DNA from: an uncultured Bacteroidales bacterium
GTDB lineage: Bacteria > Bacteroidota > Bacteroidia > Bacteroidales > Bacteroidaceae
Direction: 5' to 3'
DNA: 36,616 nt
Assembly: GCA_902778265.1 (NCBI GenBank)
Contig: CACYXI010000071.1
Location: 1 to 36,616, forward strand
This document shows, piece after piece, positions 1 through 5,823 of this stretch (the first letter of the stretch is position 1; every line of letters begins with the position of its first letter). The notes beneath the pieces are model-generated. The model had not been told where the DNA came from and did no database searches. It worked only from the letters and a program-made list of their open reading frames with translations. The position numbers and the translations under genes are program-made.

Positions 1-1
1 C

Positions 2-56
2 GTATCAGGCTGTCCTGCACGCGTATCAGGCTGTCCTGTGTCTGTATCAGGCTGTC
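2..56. repeat. 21-bp tandem repeat, three copies
   Basis: The core GTATCAGGCTGTC occurs at 2-14, 23-35 and 44-56, exactly 21 bp apart, and the bases between copies vary. The array may continue outside the window to the left. It does not look coding. I have no function for it. Confidence 0.85.
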
Positions 57-100
57 TCGTGGCGCCCTGAGACGTTCTTCGCAGACTTGGAGGCTTTGTC

Positions 101-205
101 GCCTTGCAAGTGTGGTGCAAGGCGAACGCAGAGCCGAGCTCGCTCGAGCTATGCTGAGCCGAAGCCCACATTCGCAGTTGCATCTCAAATGCGACTGCAA
201 AGTTA
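101..205 (-). other. Cluster of hairpins behind a -7 box (possible minus-strand RNA)
   Basis: Three hairpins lie close together: arms 101-108/116-123 (GCCTTGCA/TGCAAGGC), arms 137-142/145-150 (AGCTCG/CGAGCT) and arms 174-183/189-198 (10 bp with one G-T pair, loop CTCAA). A minus-strand TAACTTTG at 198-205 fits a Bacteroidota -7 element, so a transcript starting near 190 would run through all three hairpins. I see no clear -33 box. Whether an RNA is made is inference. Confidence 0.4.
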
Positions 206-220
206 GTAAGTTTCGAAAGG

Positions 221-300
221 GTGCTGTCCGTTTCCGTCCGTCTTCGGCAGTTTCTGTCCGTCAATGGCAGTTTCTGTCCGTTTCTGTCCGTTTCCGTCCG
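221..300. repeat. Array of eight 10-bp units
   Basis: Units fall exactly every 10 bp. Five read as TTTCTGTCCG, TTTCCGTCCG or a close variant; two read as TCTTCGGCAG and TCAATGGCAG; the first, GTGCTGTCCG, is degenerate. The array ends 5 bp before the stop codon of the minus-strand gene at 306-485. The 10-bp period equals about one helical turn, as in protein-binding iterons. No function is shown. Confidence 0.8.
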
Positions 301-305
301 TTTTC

Positions 306-485
306 TCAGACATCGATGCAGAACGTTTCCACCATGAATTGTACGATTTTCGGCGGCAGCAGCTTCATTCTTCTATGCCACCCCATCTTGTTGAGTTTCT
401 TTTCGTAGGGCTTGCACCATCTGTTGAGTGTTTTCACGCTCACACCAGCCTCGCGGGCCAGCTCTGATTTCAGCATTGATTTCAT
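306..485 (-). CDS. Small helix-turn-helix-like protein (59 aa)
   Basis: This 59-aa basic protein opens MKSMLKSELAREAGVSVKTL, which reads as a helix-turn-helix (SELAREAGVS, then VKTLNRWC). It resembles short DNA-binding proteins such as the DUF4248 type found beside mobile genes in Bacteroidota, but I cannot assign a family firmly. Its ATG overlaps the stop of the upstream replication-like gene as ATGA (482-485), so translation is probably coupled and it is the last gene of the minus-strand cluster. It likely binds DNA, perhaps the decamer array that starts right after its stop; that link is inference from position only. Confidence 0.65.
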   Translation of the reverse strand: MKSMLKSELAREAGVSVKTLNRWCKPYEKKLNKMGWHRRMKLLPPKIVQFMVETFCIDV

Positions 486-1186
486 TCTGCATTTTCGTTC
501 TTCTTTTTTAGGTATTCCTTGTAGCTGACCGCCTTTTTCTTGTTTTCTTCCAACTGCTGGAACAGCTTCTCGTTGGCATCGTCACGCTCAATGGCGGTTT
601 GCTGCTGCTTGGCACTGTCCGCCTCCTTGCTTTTGACCTTCTTCGCTTTCTCCAGACGGAGGGCGGCGGCGGTGTTGTCTGACGTGTATTTGTTATTCAT
701 CCATCGTTTCAGGCGCCGTTCGGTGCTCCAGTGTCGCTCGTCCTCGTAGCGCATCCGTCCCGTTTTCGGATTCTCTTCACTCCAGTAGTTGTAGAAATCG
801 CTAAGCCGTTTAACGTCATACTCTCCGACAAACTCCAAACACTCTTGATGAAAATTCTCGCGGCGTGCCGCAATAAATAAAATTTTCTGGTCTTTTACCT
901 GCCCTTCTTTTACTTTAATAGGGGGTGTGGGGGGAATTTTTCTTTTTCTTCCCTTCCTTTTTCCCTCTTTTAAATTGCATTTTGTCACAAAAAAAGGCGA
1001 CAACTCAGTCTGTATACGTCCAATCAGAGCACGCTGCTCGTCGGTCATCAAGTGGAACATGGTGGCAGCGGTGTAAAGGCGATGCAGGAGCTGACGTAGC
1101 AGCTCCTTATCACCTTTGCAGAATCCGTTGATTTCCAACACTTGATCAACGTAACGTTCTATAGCATCAATTTGCATCATGGCCAT
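482..1186 (-). CDS. Replication-protein-like / DnaT-tail-like phage protein
   Basis: The reading frame is open up to 1267, but the first residues would overlap the previous gene in another frame, so the likely start is the ATG at 1186 or 1180 (MAMMQIDAIERYV). The middle is very basic (KEGKRKGRKRKIPP). Next comes FYNYWSEENPKTGRMRYEDE and then STERRLKRWMNN. This tail pattern (a YW-E segment, an MR-E segment, then a basic W) is one I recall from phage and mobile-element replication initiator or DnaT-like proteins of Bacteroidota. The last 70 residues are charged and probably coiled coil. It overlaps the upstream gene by about 20 bp and the downstream HTH gene by 4 bp. The replication role is inference. 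Confidence 0.6.
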   Translation of the reverse strand: MAMMQIDAIERYVDQVLEINGFCKGDKELLRQLLHRLYTAATMFHLMTDEQRALIGRIQTELSPFFVTKCNLKEGKRKGRKRKIPPTPPIKVKEGQVKDQKILFIAARRENFHQECLEFVGEYDVKRLSDFYNYWSEENPKTGRMRYEDERHWSTERRLKRWMNNKYTSDNTAAALRLEKAKKVKSKEADSAKQQQTAIERDDANEKLFQQLEENKKKAVSYKEYLKKKNENAE

Positions 1187-1481
1187 CCTGCTGGTCGTCG
1201 TCTTTCTCGACCAACTTTGCGAACAGATTGCTGAGAAACTCTCTGACGTCCTTGCTAAGGGGGCCACTCTCGCGCCCCATCAGACCTGCCTTGCGCAGGA
1301 AGTCGTAGACGTGGTAGTTGCACTTCCAGAACACCATGCGCAGGCGGTAGTCCATCTGCTGTACGATGTCCAGCGCGATGAGGTGGTTTAGCACGCTGTC
1401 GAGCACCACTATGCGCTCTCCCTTGTTCATGTCGGCAAAAGCCTCTCGCAGCTTCTGCTCCAATTCCTTCTTATTATTCAT
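1167..1481 (-). CDS. Conserved-looking hypothetical protein (104 aa)
   Basis: I do not recognise this protein. The chosen start is the ATG at 1481 (MNNKKELEQKLREAF); an in-frame ATG at 1493 is less likely. The sequence is mostly helical and ends in an acidic tail rich in D and Q (EKDDDQQDGHD). Its stop lies inside the start region of the downstream replication-like gene, so the two are probably co-translated. It is the first gene after the inverted-repeat region 1549-1709, which may hold its promoter or an operator. Position next to a replication-like gene suggests a partner or regulator, but the sequence does not show which. Confidence 0.6.
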   Translation of the reverse strand: MNNKKELEQKLREAFADMNKGERIVVLDSVLNHLIALDIVQQMDYRLRMVFWKCNYHVYDFLRKAGLMGRESGPLSKDVREFLSNLFAKLVEKDDDQQDGHDAN

Positions 1482-1548
1482 AATTGTAAACAAATTTCAA
1501 ATAATATACTACAACTTTTTTGTTCTTAACGACAACATTTTATATTTT

Positions 1549-1709
1549 AAAGACAACTTGGACATTGCAACGCCACACTCTGCTTGCAGAGAACTTAAAC
1601 AACTTTTTTTCTGCAAGCAGAAAATTACTGCGCTTAACTTCGAACTCCGTAGACGCGGTTGCGTCGTAGGCTAATATTAATGTTGTCCAAAGTTGTCCAA
1701 GTTGTCTTT
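1549..1709. repeat. Nested inverted repeats with GTTGTCCAA direct repeats
   Basis: The outer arms are 1549-1564 (AAAGACAACTTGGACA) and 1694-1709, its exact reverse complement. The inner arms are 1579-1590 (TCTGCTTGCAGA) and 1610-1621 (TCTGCAAGCAGA). The right side also carries GTTGTCCAA twice in tandem (1682-1690 and 1692-1700). The whole of 1482-1733 is non-coding, between lysozyme and the 104-aa gene. It could be an operator, a terminator or attenuator, or an origin. Confidence 0.75.
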
Positions 1710-1733
1710 TATAAAAAATATCCCTATTGTCTT

Positions 1734-2171
1734 TCACTCGAAGAATCGGTTAAACTCCCACTGGCGGCGCTTGACGAGCCCGGGCAACTGTTTGCCACCA
1801 GCATACACCCAGCGCATCCACTCCTTGCGAATCACCTCCTTGGGCTTGCCCAACATGATGCAGCGTCGGAGGGTCGAATACTGCCAGCGCTTGATGCCGA
1901 GGTTGAAGACGAACGACACCACCGCGTCTAGCTGTTGAGGTGCCATATTGAGCACCTCCGAGTCGTGTAGTGCCATGAGTTGCCGCTCCACATGCTCGAT
2001 GTCTTCCTTCAACATGTCCTCGGCATACTGCTGCGAAATCTTGTCGCCCTCGCGAACACCATACGTATGGCCGTAGCCGATTGTCCAGACGCCTGCCGCG
2101 TCCTGATAGGCCTGCAAACGGCAGCCCTCAAACTCCTTAATCTTCTCAAATGCTAATTTTGTAATGTACAT
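1734..2171 (-). CDS. GH24 phage-type lysozyme (endolysin)
   Basis: This is a T4-type lysozyme (muramidase, glycoside hydrolase family 24) that cleaves the MurNAc-GlcNAc bond of peptidoglycan. The catalytic triad is visible with T4 spacing: E15 in FEGCRLQAY, D24 in AYQDAAG and T30 in WTIGYGH. The length of 145 aa is close to the family norm. The start is the ATG at 2171 (MYITKLAF); the frame opens further upstream only through the heptamer array. No signal peptide or membrane anchor is seen, so export would need a holin or another route, and no holin is recognisable nearby. It sits among small mobile-element-like genes with no capsid, tail or terminase genes, so the cluster is a remnant or satellite-like. 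Confidence 0.9.
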   Translation of the reverse strand: MYITKLAFEKIKEFEGCRLQAYQDAAGVWTIGYGHTYGVREGDKISQQYAEDMLKEDIEHVERQLMALHDSEVLNMAPQQLDAVVSFVFNLGIKRWQYSTLRRCIMLGKPKEVIRKEWMRWVYAGGKQLPGLVKRRQWEFNRFFE

Positions 2172-2212
2172 AGTTATAATGCTTAATTCATAATGCATAA
2201 TGCTTAATTATC
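2172..2212 (-). repeat. Heptamer array before the lysozyme start
   Basis: Read on the minus strand, this is a run of 7-bp units GCATTAT, GAATTAA and GCATTAA that ends a few bases before the lysozyme ATG. Three other genes of the same cluster have related arrays at the same place. Confidence 0.75.
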
Positions 2213-2220
2213 TCTGCGGT

Positions 2221-2733
2221 TCAAAGCTCCCCTCCTTTTAGGGAGGGGTTGGGGGTAGGCTTATACCTCTTTCCACACGCTATCGCCCAATAGAATGCCT
2301 CATAGGGATTGCAGAAGGAATATTGATGTCCTTGTATCATACTCTGATATTTACATCCATGTTTTCTAACCCCTGCCACACCAGTGACCTTGTTAGGCCT
2401 CCACGGTAGGAGCGTGTTCAGATTGTTGCTTGACTGGCTCACTTCACGCAAGTTCTTGATATGGTTGTCTAGCTTGTCACCATTGATATGGTCAATGGTC
2501 AGCGTCGGCAGTTGGTCTTTGCACAGTGTCCAAACGACGCGTTGAAACGGTGTTGAATAACTCCCTCCTTTATAAGTTATAGTCATTTTTGAATAGCCGT
2601 TGTTCATCCTGTCACCTTGCACTCTCCTTCCCGTCCGCCGGTTGAAGATGCGGCCATCCTCATATCTGTACGTTTTTTTGAGGTAAGCGAGCAGCTCGGG
2701 CCGCTCGCTTTCAGGTATTCCTATCTGGTTCAT
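2221..2733 (-). CDS. HNH homing-type endonuclease with AP2-like tail
   Basis: This is an HNH_3-type nuclease, as found in phages and mobile introns. The core is LTIDHINGDKLDNHIKNL (DH at 81-82, N at 90), preceded by the FQRVVWTL segment that usually carries the first histidine region. Residues 118-150 (GVAGVRKHGCKYQSMI, then EAFYWA) look like an AP2-type DNA-binding domain, a common partner of HNH homing enzymes. The start ATG overlaps the upstream gene as ATGA (2730-2733). The last dozen residues (PTPNPSLKGGEL) come from a palindromic repeat element rather than the nuclease itself. The enzyme probably makes site-specific nicks or breaks; its target is unknown. Confidence 0.85.
   Translation of the reverse strand: MNQIGIPESERPELLAYLKKTYRYEDGRIFNRRTGRRVQGDRMNNGYSKMTITYKGGSYSTPFQRVVWTLCKDQLPTLTIDHINGDKLDNHIKNLREVSQSSNNLNTLLPWRPNKVTGVAGVRKHGCKYQSMIQGHQYSFCNPYEAFYWAIACGKRYKPTPNPSLKGGEL
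2229..2258. repeat. REP-like palindrome read through by the HNH gene
   Basis: Arms CCCCTCC (2229-2235) and GGAGGGG (2242-2248) are followed by a G-rich tail. It is translated as P-N-P-S-L-K-G-G-E at the end of the HNH protein. A sibling copy lies at 4302-4335 inside another gene. Confidence 0.75.
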
Positions 2734-2963
2734 ACAAATTCTATCAAGTCCCTAAACACATACTTTTTCAGGTCGCTCTCCGTGGCAAAGGCCTGCTCTT
2801 CGTCCACTGATGCCAAACCAAATCCCAGGTTATACGAGATACTCACATTGTCGTTATAGACATGGACAAAGATGCCCTTTACTACCGAACACGCTGCCTT
2901 CTTGTTGCTATCGATGAAATATACCTTGTCACCGATATTGAATTTGTTGTTTACTTGTATCAT
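2730..2963 (-). CDS. Small phage-type protein, KOW/SH3-like (77 aa)
   Basis: This 77-aa protein opens MIQVNNKFNIGDKVYFID, a pattern typical of small beta-barrel (KOW or SH3-like) folds. It is followed by a stretch ending FATESDLKKYVF that resembles small conserved proteins of Bacteroidota phages and conjugative elements. No catalytic motif is visible. It starts right after a heptamer array, and its stop overlaps the HNH start as ATGA, so the two are probably translated together. The function is unknown; a regulatory or anti-host role is possible but not shown. Confidence 0.6.
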   Translation of the reverse strand: MIQVNNKFNIGDKVYFIDSNKKAACSVVKGIFVHVYNDNVSISYNLGFGLASVDEEQAFATESDLKKYVFRDLIEFV

Positions 2964-3004
2964 TTTAATTCTTTCTTAACTCTTAATTCTTAATTCTTAA
3001 CTAG
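2964..3004 (-). repeat. Heptamer array between two small genes
   Basis: On the minus strand the whole 41-bp gap consists of GAATTAA-type 7-mers (for example GAATTAA, GAGTTAA). It links the stop of the 127-aa gene to the start of the 77-aa gene. Confidence 0.75.
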
Positions 3005-3388
3005 TCACTCTTCCTCCACGCTGAATTCGTCGTCGTCCCAGTCCGAGCACTCTTCCAGCAGTTTCGGAATATATACGCCCGCATAGCTTCGCTGTCCGTC
3101 GTTGACCAGCTGTTGCAATACCTTACAGCAAGCCTCCAGTGCTTGGCGTAGCGTCCGCCACTCGTTCAGGTAGTCCTCTTTCAAGTCGCCATGCTCCATA
3201 TACTGTTCGTGCGTATAGCCGCCATCGCAGTCTACTTCCCATTCATCTACGAGGTGTGCATCGCTCGACTCCAGCACCATACCTTTCACCATCACCGACC
3301 TGACGAGGACATCTATTTCTGCACCACGCACCTCATTGTACGGTGCATTGGGGTCGTTAGCAGCCCCAGGGGGATAATTATCTTTCAT
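3005..3388 (-). CDS. Hypothetical acidic mobile-element protein (127 aa)
   Basis: I recognise only the general type. The start MKDNYPPGAANDPNAPYN resembles small proteins carried by Bacteroidota phages and integrative elements. The protein is acidic throughout and ends in a D/E-rich tail (DDDEFSVEEE). No enzyme motif or membrane segment is present. Its ATG (3386-3388) sits inside the last unit of an upstream heptamer array. It belongs to the run of minus-strand genes between the DUF2693-like gene and the 77-aa gene, so they may share the promoter near 3913. Confidence 0.6.
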   Translation of the reverse strand: MKDNYPPGAANDPNAPYNEVRGAEIDVLVRSVMVKGMVLESSDAHLVDEWEVDCDGGYTHEQYMEHGDLKEDYLNEWRTLRQALEACCKVLQQLVNDGQRSYAGVYIPKLLEECSDWDDDEFSVEEE

Positions 3389-3475
3389 AATGCTTAATTC
3401 ATAATGCTTAATGCTTAATGTTTAATGTTTAATGCTTAATGCTTAATGCTTAACCCTTAACCATTAACCTTGAAC
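3389..3475 (-). repeat. Longest heptamer array, about ten units
   Basis: On the minus strand about ten units GCATTAA/ACATTAA run straight into the ATG of the 127-aa gene. Degenerate units extend back over the stop codon of the upstream gene, so its last few residues (LMVKG) are also encoded by repeat-derived DNA. Confidence 0.85.
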
Positions 3476-3851
3476 CATGAATCGCATTGACTATTGTTGC
3501 CGCCTTAATTTTGATGAGTCTCGACGCCTTGAACGTGCGGAAGCCACCTTCCTCCAAGTCCCAGTAGACGAAACACTCCGTCAGCCACTTGTCCGCTTGC
3601 TTCGGTGCCGGTGTTCCTTTGCACTTGTAATCGTCGAAGTTCTTCGATATACCCTTGCACAGCGTGCCGCAGGCCTCACGTACGGTGCCATCCAGTTTCT
3701 TGTAGTCAAACCATACGCGCCCAGTGCCCAACCGGGTCAGCAGTTCACGGTTCAGGTGAGCCAACTCCAGCGCCCGCTTCTTGTCCATGTTGTACTTTTG
3801 GCGCAGATATGCCGCCAAGTCCATTGTCCAGCTACACAGCAACCGCTGCAT
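3450..3851 (-). CDS. SH3 beta-barrel fold protein, DUF2693-like
   Basis: The C-terminal half contains FVYWDLEEGGFRTFKA followed by a basic LIKIKAA stretch. This matches my recollection of the DUF2693 SH3 beta-barrel family that is common on Bacteroidota mobile elements. The N-terminal half (DYKKLDGTVREACGTL) also fits. There are two candidate starts, 3851 and 3824 (MDLAAYLRQKYN); I keep the first because the heptamer array ends just before it. It is the first gene of the cluster, behind a TATCTTTG -7 box. The molecular function of the family is unknown; a nucleic-acid-binding role is plausible from the fold. Confidence 0.75.
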   Translation of the reverse strand: MQRLLCSWTMDLAAYLRQKYNMDKKRALELAHLNRELLTRLGTGRVWFDYKKLDGTVREACGTLCKGISKNFDDYKCKGTPAPKQADKWLTECFVYWDLEEGGFRTFKASRLIKIKAATIVNAIHGSRLMVKG

Positions 3852-3895
3852 CTCTTTAATTAATGTTTAATGTTTAATGTTCAATGGATTGAGTT
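3852..3895 (-). repeat. Heptamer array before the DUF2693-like gene
   Basis: On the minus strand, ACATTAA units occur between the promoter at 3913-3920 and the start codon at 3851. It is the fourth such array in the cluster. Confidence 0.7.
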
Positions 3896-3912
3896 GGCCA
3901 ACTTTCCACGTG

Positions 3913-3920
3913 CAAAGATA
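3913..3920 (-). promoter_or_regulatory. -7 box of the 306-3851 gene cluster
   Basis: TATCTTTG on the minus strand matches the Bacteroidota TAnnTTTG element, 62 bp before the first gene of the cluster. A clear TTTG -33 box at the right distance is not seen. Confidence 0.55.
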
Positions 3921-3970
3921 GGCACAAAAAAATAACGACAGAAAAAATAAAATGCCGATTTCTAAAGCCA

Positions 3971-4020
3971 GAAACCTTTAGAAACCTTTAGAAACCTTTT
4001 GAAACTTTTAGAAACCAAGT
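3971..4020. repeat. Array of five 10-bp iteron-like units
   Basis: Units GAAACCTTTA, GAAACCTTTA, GAAACCTTTT, GAAACTTTTA and GAAACCAAGT follow each other exactly every 10 bp. Further GAAAC-like remnants continue to about 4045. The array lies just upstream of the promoter at 3913-3920, where a regulator or replication protein could bind. Confidence 0.85.
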
Positions 4021-4060
4021 TTCAGAAACTTTTTGCTTAGAAACGTACCTTATTTTGCAC

Positions 4061-4086
4061 AAAAAAAAGAGAGTCAATAGACTCTC
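4061..4086 (-). terminator. Intrinsic terminator overlapping a stop codon
   Basis: On the minus strand, stem GAGAGTC/GACTCTC (4069-4075 and 4080-4086) is followed by eight T residues. The stop codon of the 347-aa gene (4074-4076) lies across the downstream arm and the loop. Confidence 0.85.
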
Positions 4087-5117
4087 CTGTTCCAATTTTG
4101 TCTTGACTTAGGGTATAATCCTGCATCGTAGAGAATAGCCCACAAATCCCCCTTTCTGCTATTCCCGTAGTCAGAGATACGCCTTTCCTTCACCCATCTG
4201 TTCACCAAATCAGTTATATCGTTGGGTGCCATACCTTTAATCATTTCCAAGAATATCCGCACATTCTCTTTATTATTATAGAAGATAGGTAGTAGGCTTT
4301 GCTCCCCTCCTTTCAAAGAGGGGCCAGTAGTAGGCTCCATATCCTTATGAATCATTGTCAGTTGCACATCATATTCAAATAGAGCAATACGCTGCTCTTG
4401 CGTCAGTTCGCCAAAATGCTGAAACATATATTTTCGCAGTTTCTGGTAGTCTATCACAAAGCGCTCGTTCTCCCAGTGTGAGTAGCGGCGCAACTTCGCA
4501 CACTCAGCCCTGAACCATTGAGGAACTTCCATGCCGTATCTCAGTTTTTGCTGAACCTTCTCCAAATCCACCTTCTCCAGCTCTCCGTCTGTGGGCATTT
4601 GGTCATATTGCAACACACCCATCATCAGCATGTCGGCAGTCAGCTGCACTTGATATTCCAGTAACCGCTCTTTAGTTACCTCGGGCAACTGTGCTTTCCA
4701 TAGTTCGTATTTTGATATCCTTCTCTTGCCGTATGCCGTCCTCAGCTTTTTGAAAAACGTTGCTGCATACTCATCATCCACATTCACAATCTTCAGCATC
4801 AGCTCGTTCAGCAGCTCCACCATCTGCTCCACCTTCTCCCGCAACATCTTGCCTGTCGCTTGGGGCAAGTCTTTAAATAGTTTGCTCTTCAGCCAATACG
4901 CTGGCTGCGTCATCGTCTTGTAGTTGGCCAGTAGCACATTCCTTGCCGTCAGCCTCGTCTTGCTCACCAGCAGCTTCCGCAGCTTGCTGTTAATCTCGTC
5001 CACCAGATTCTCTGTGCATACACCCTGAAAACTCGTTATATTGGCATCCTTAAGGTTCATGGCATCATACGTCTCCAGCATATTCTCCAGTAAGACCAGT
5101 TGATTCAGTTTAGCCAT
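4074..5117 (-). CDS. Hypothetical protein, 347 aa
   Basis: I do not recognise the family. The protein is mainly helical and basic, with several KL- and EKV-rich stretches that could form coiled coil between residues 85 and 125. It has no signal peptide, membrane segment or catalytic motif that I can see. The C-terminal part (VNRWVKERRISDYG, then LWAILYDAGLYPKS) looks like a compact conserved domain. About residue 265 the frame passes through a palindromic repeat that adds GPSLKGGEQ, so an element has entered the gene without breaking it. The start overlaps the 38-aa ORF by 13 bp. The structured RNA at 5261-5463 lies upstream and may be its leader. Confidence 0.65.
   Translation of the reverse strand: MAKLNQLVLLENMLETYDAMNLKDANITSFQGVCTENLVDEINSKLRKLLVSKTRLTARNVLLANYKTMTQPAYWLKSKLFKDLPQATGKMLREKVEQMVELLNELMLKIVNVDDEYAATFFKKLRTAYGKRRISKYELWKAQLPEVTKERLLEYQVQLTADMLMMGVLQYDQMPTDGELEKVDLEKVQQKLRYGMEVPQWFRAECAKLRRYSHWENERFVIDYQKLRKYMFQHFGELTQEQRIALFEYDVQLTMIHKDMEPTTGPSLKGGEQSLLPIFYNNKENVRIFLEMIKGMAPNDITDLVNRWVKERRISDYGNSRKGDLWAILYDAGLYPKSRQNWNRRVY
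4302..4335. repeat. REP-like palindrome inside the 347-aa gene
   Basis: Arms CCCCTC (4304-4309) and GAGGGG (4318-4323) are related in sequence to 2229-2258. Both are read in the frame that gives S-L-K-G-G-E, and here it is internal to a coding sequence. Confidence 0.7.
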
Positions 5118-5221
5118 ACGCCCACCCCTCCTTTCTCGTCTTGCGCAGCATCATACTCGTTTTCTTTTCTGGTTTCCTGCAGTTGGTCTGATACAGACCA
5201 CTTCATTGTTTTTGGTTCCAT
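5105..5221 (-). CDS. Small ORF upstream of the 347-aa gene (38 aa)
   Basis: The ORF MEPKTMKWSVSDQLQETRKE is short, acidic to mixed and hydrophilic. Its stop overlaps the start of the 347-aa gene by 13 bp, so it could couple translation of that gene. The frame is open back to 5308, but that part overlaps the structured RNA and its U-tract, so ATG 5221 is the sensible start. No family is recognised. It may be a real small protein or only a leader peptide. Confidence 0.4.
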   Translation of the reverse strand: MEPKTMKWSVSDQLQETRKENEYDAAQDEKGGVGVWLN

Positions 5222-5260
5222 GATTTTGTTTAGTTTAACAGGTTTGTTATTATGTTGATA

Positions 5261-5463
5261 AAAAAGAGCGTGGGACACCAACAGTAACAACAAACGTCTC
5301 AGGAACAACCACGATCCTCGCCATATTGTTGAATACCACCAATGCCCACGCCTATAGCGTGAGCTCTTGGCAGCCTTCGTTTCTGGCGGTTCGTTTCTTG
5401 TTGTGGTTGTTTCGAGACGTTCCGAAAACGCTAAGCTACTCTTTATTTCCGCAATGTTATTTC
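5261..5463 (-). ncRNA. Rod-shaped structured RNA, 6S-like or attenuator leader
   Basis: On the minus strand the segment folds into one long hairpin. The closing stem pairs AACGTCTC with GAGACGTT, then AACAACCAC with GTGGTTGTT (5' arm near 5422-5403, 3' arm 5312-5292). The tip pairs GCTCACGC (5364-5357) with GCGTGGGC (5351-5344), plus CCAA/TTGG, and a large internal bubble lies between. A promoter with TTTG-N20-TATCTTCG lies just upstream, and a run of U (5261-5268) ends the segment. A long rod with a central bubble is the 6S RNA layout, and the length of about 200 nt fits. Alternatively GCGTGGG in the tip can pair with CCCACGC just before the U-run, which would form an attenuator of the downstream genes. 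Confidence 0.55.
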
Positions 5464-5469
5464 GAGGTG

Positions 5470-5501
5470 CGAAGATACGAATAATATCTTACAACACCAA
5501 A
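5470..5501 (-). promoter_or_regulatory. Promoter of the structured RNA
   Basis: TTTG (5498-5501), a 20-bp spacer and TATCTTCG (5470-5477) on the minus strand match the Bacteroidota sigma-ABfr consensus. Transcription should start near 5463. Confidence 0.75.
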
Positions 5502-5554
5502 TATTTTTTGATGTTTTTAATTACTTAGTTAATGAAACAGATACTGGTACCTTG

Positions 5555-5680
5555 TTTCACAAGGGAGGAGTCAAGGGCTACATCGTCGAGGAGACTGGCG
5601 AGTTCGTGCCCGTCGACCAGTTCGAGGACGACGAGAAGTACGATGATGCCTACATCTTCAACACCTACATAAACGTCTGA
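5555..5680 (+). pseudogene. 3' fragment of a WG-repeat-like gene
   Basis: Only the last 41 codons are present. They translate with GYIVEETGEFVPVDQFEDDE, which is identical to the C-terminal region of the complete gene at 21368-21877. Over about 108 bp the two differ at roughly six positions, mostly silent. The upstream part of the gene is missing and no start codon is in frame. It ends in NTYINV instead of NTFCDN. The downstream non-coding sequence (5787-5822) also matches the region after the complete gene. The fragment therefore marks the left edge of the segment that holds the defence operon. Confidence 0.8.
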
Positions 5681-5727
5681 ACTCCCATGTTCTTCACTAT
5701 AATAGAGTACATTCATTATTTGCCGAG

Positions 5728-5756
5728 GTGGTATGTCGGAATTTCCGACATACCAC
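5728..5756. terminator. Perfect 14-bp palindromic hairpin
   Basis: Arms GTGGTATGTCGGAA (5728-5741) and its reverse complement (5743-5756) are separated by one base. It lies after the WG-gene fragment. Its shape resembles the TATGACAGG palindromes at 20389 and 30460. It may act as a terminator or be a REP-like repeat. Confidence 0.6.
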
Positions 5757-5786
5757 TCTACCCTACCCACAATTGGCAATTCTCAA

Positions 5787-5822
5787 ATTTGGGCTGATTC
5801 TTTCAAAAAAAACTTGAAATTA
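5787..5822. repeat. Left copy of the island-flanking direct repeat
   Basis: The 36 bp containing TTTGGGCTGATTCTTTC and CTTGAAATTA match 21928-21962 except for a small indel and a substitution in the A-run. It directly precedes the promoter of the defence operon. Confidence 0.75.
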
Positions 5823-5823
5823 T

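Noticed and set aside
221-300. Decamer array considered as a CRISPR
   Set aside because: Units are only 10 bp with no spacers, and no cas genes are present. The same applies to 3971-4020.
5525-5779. 84-aa minus-strand frame over the WG-gene fragment
   Set aside because: The plus-strand frame matches the complete WG gene, so the minus frame is a shadow.
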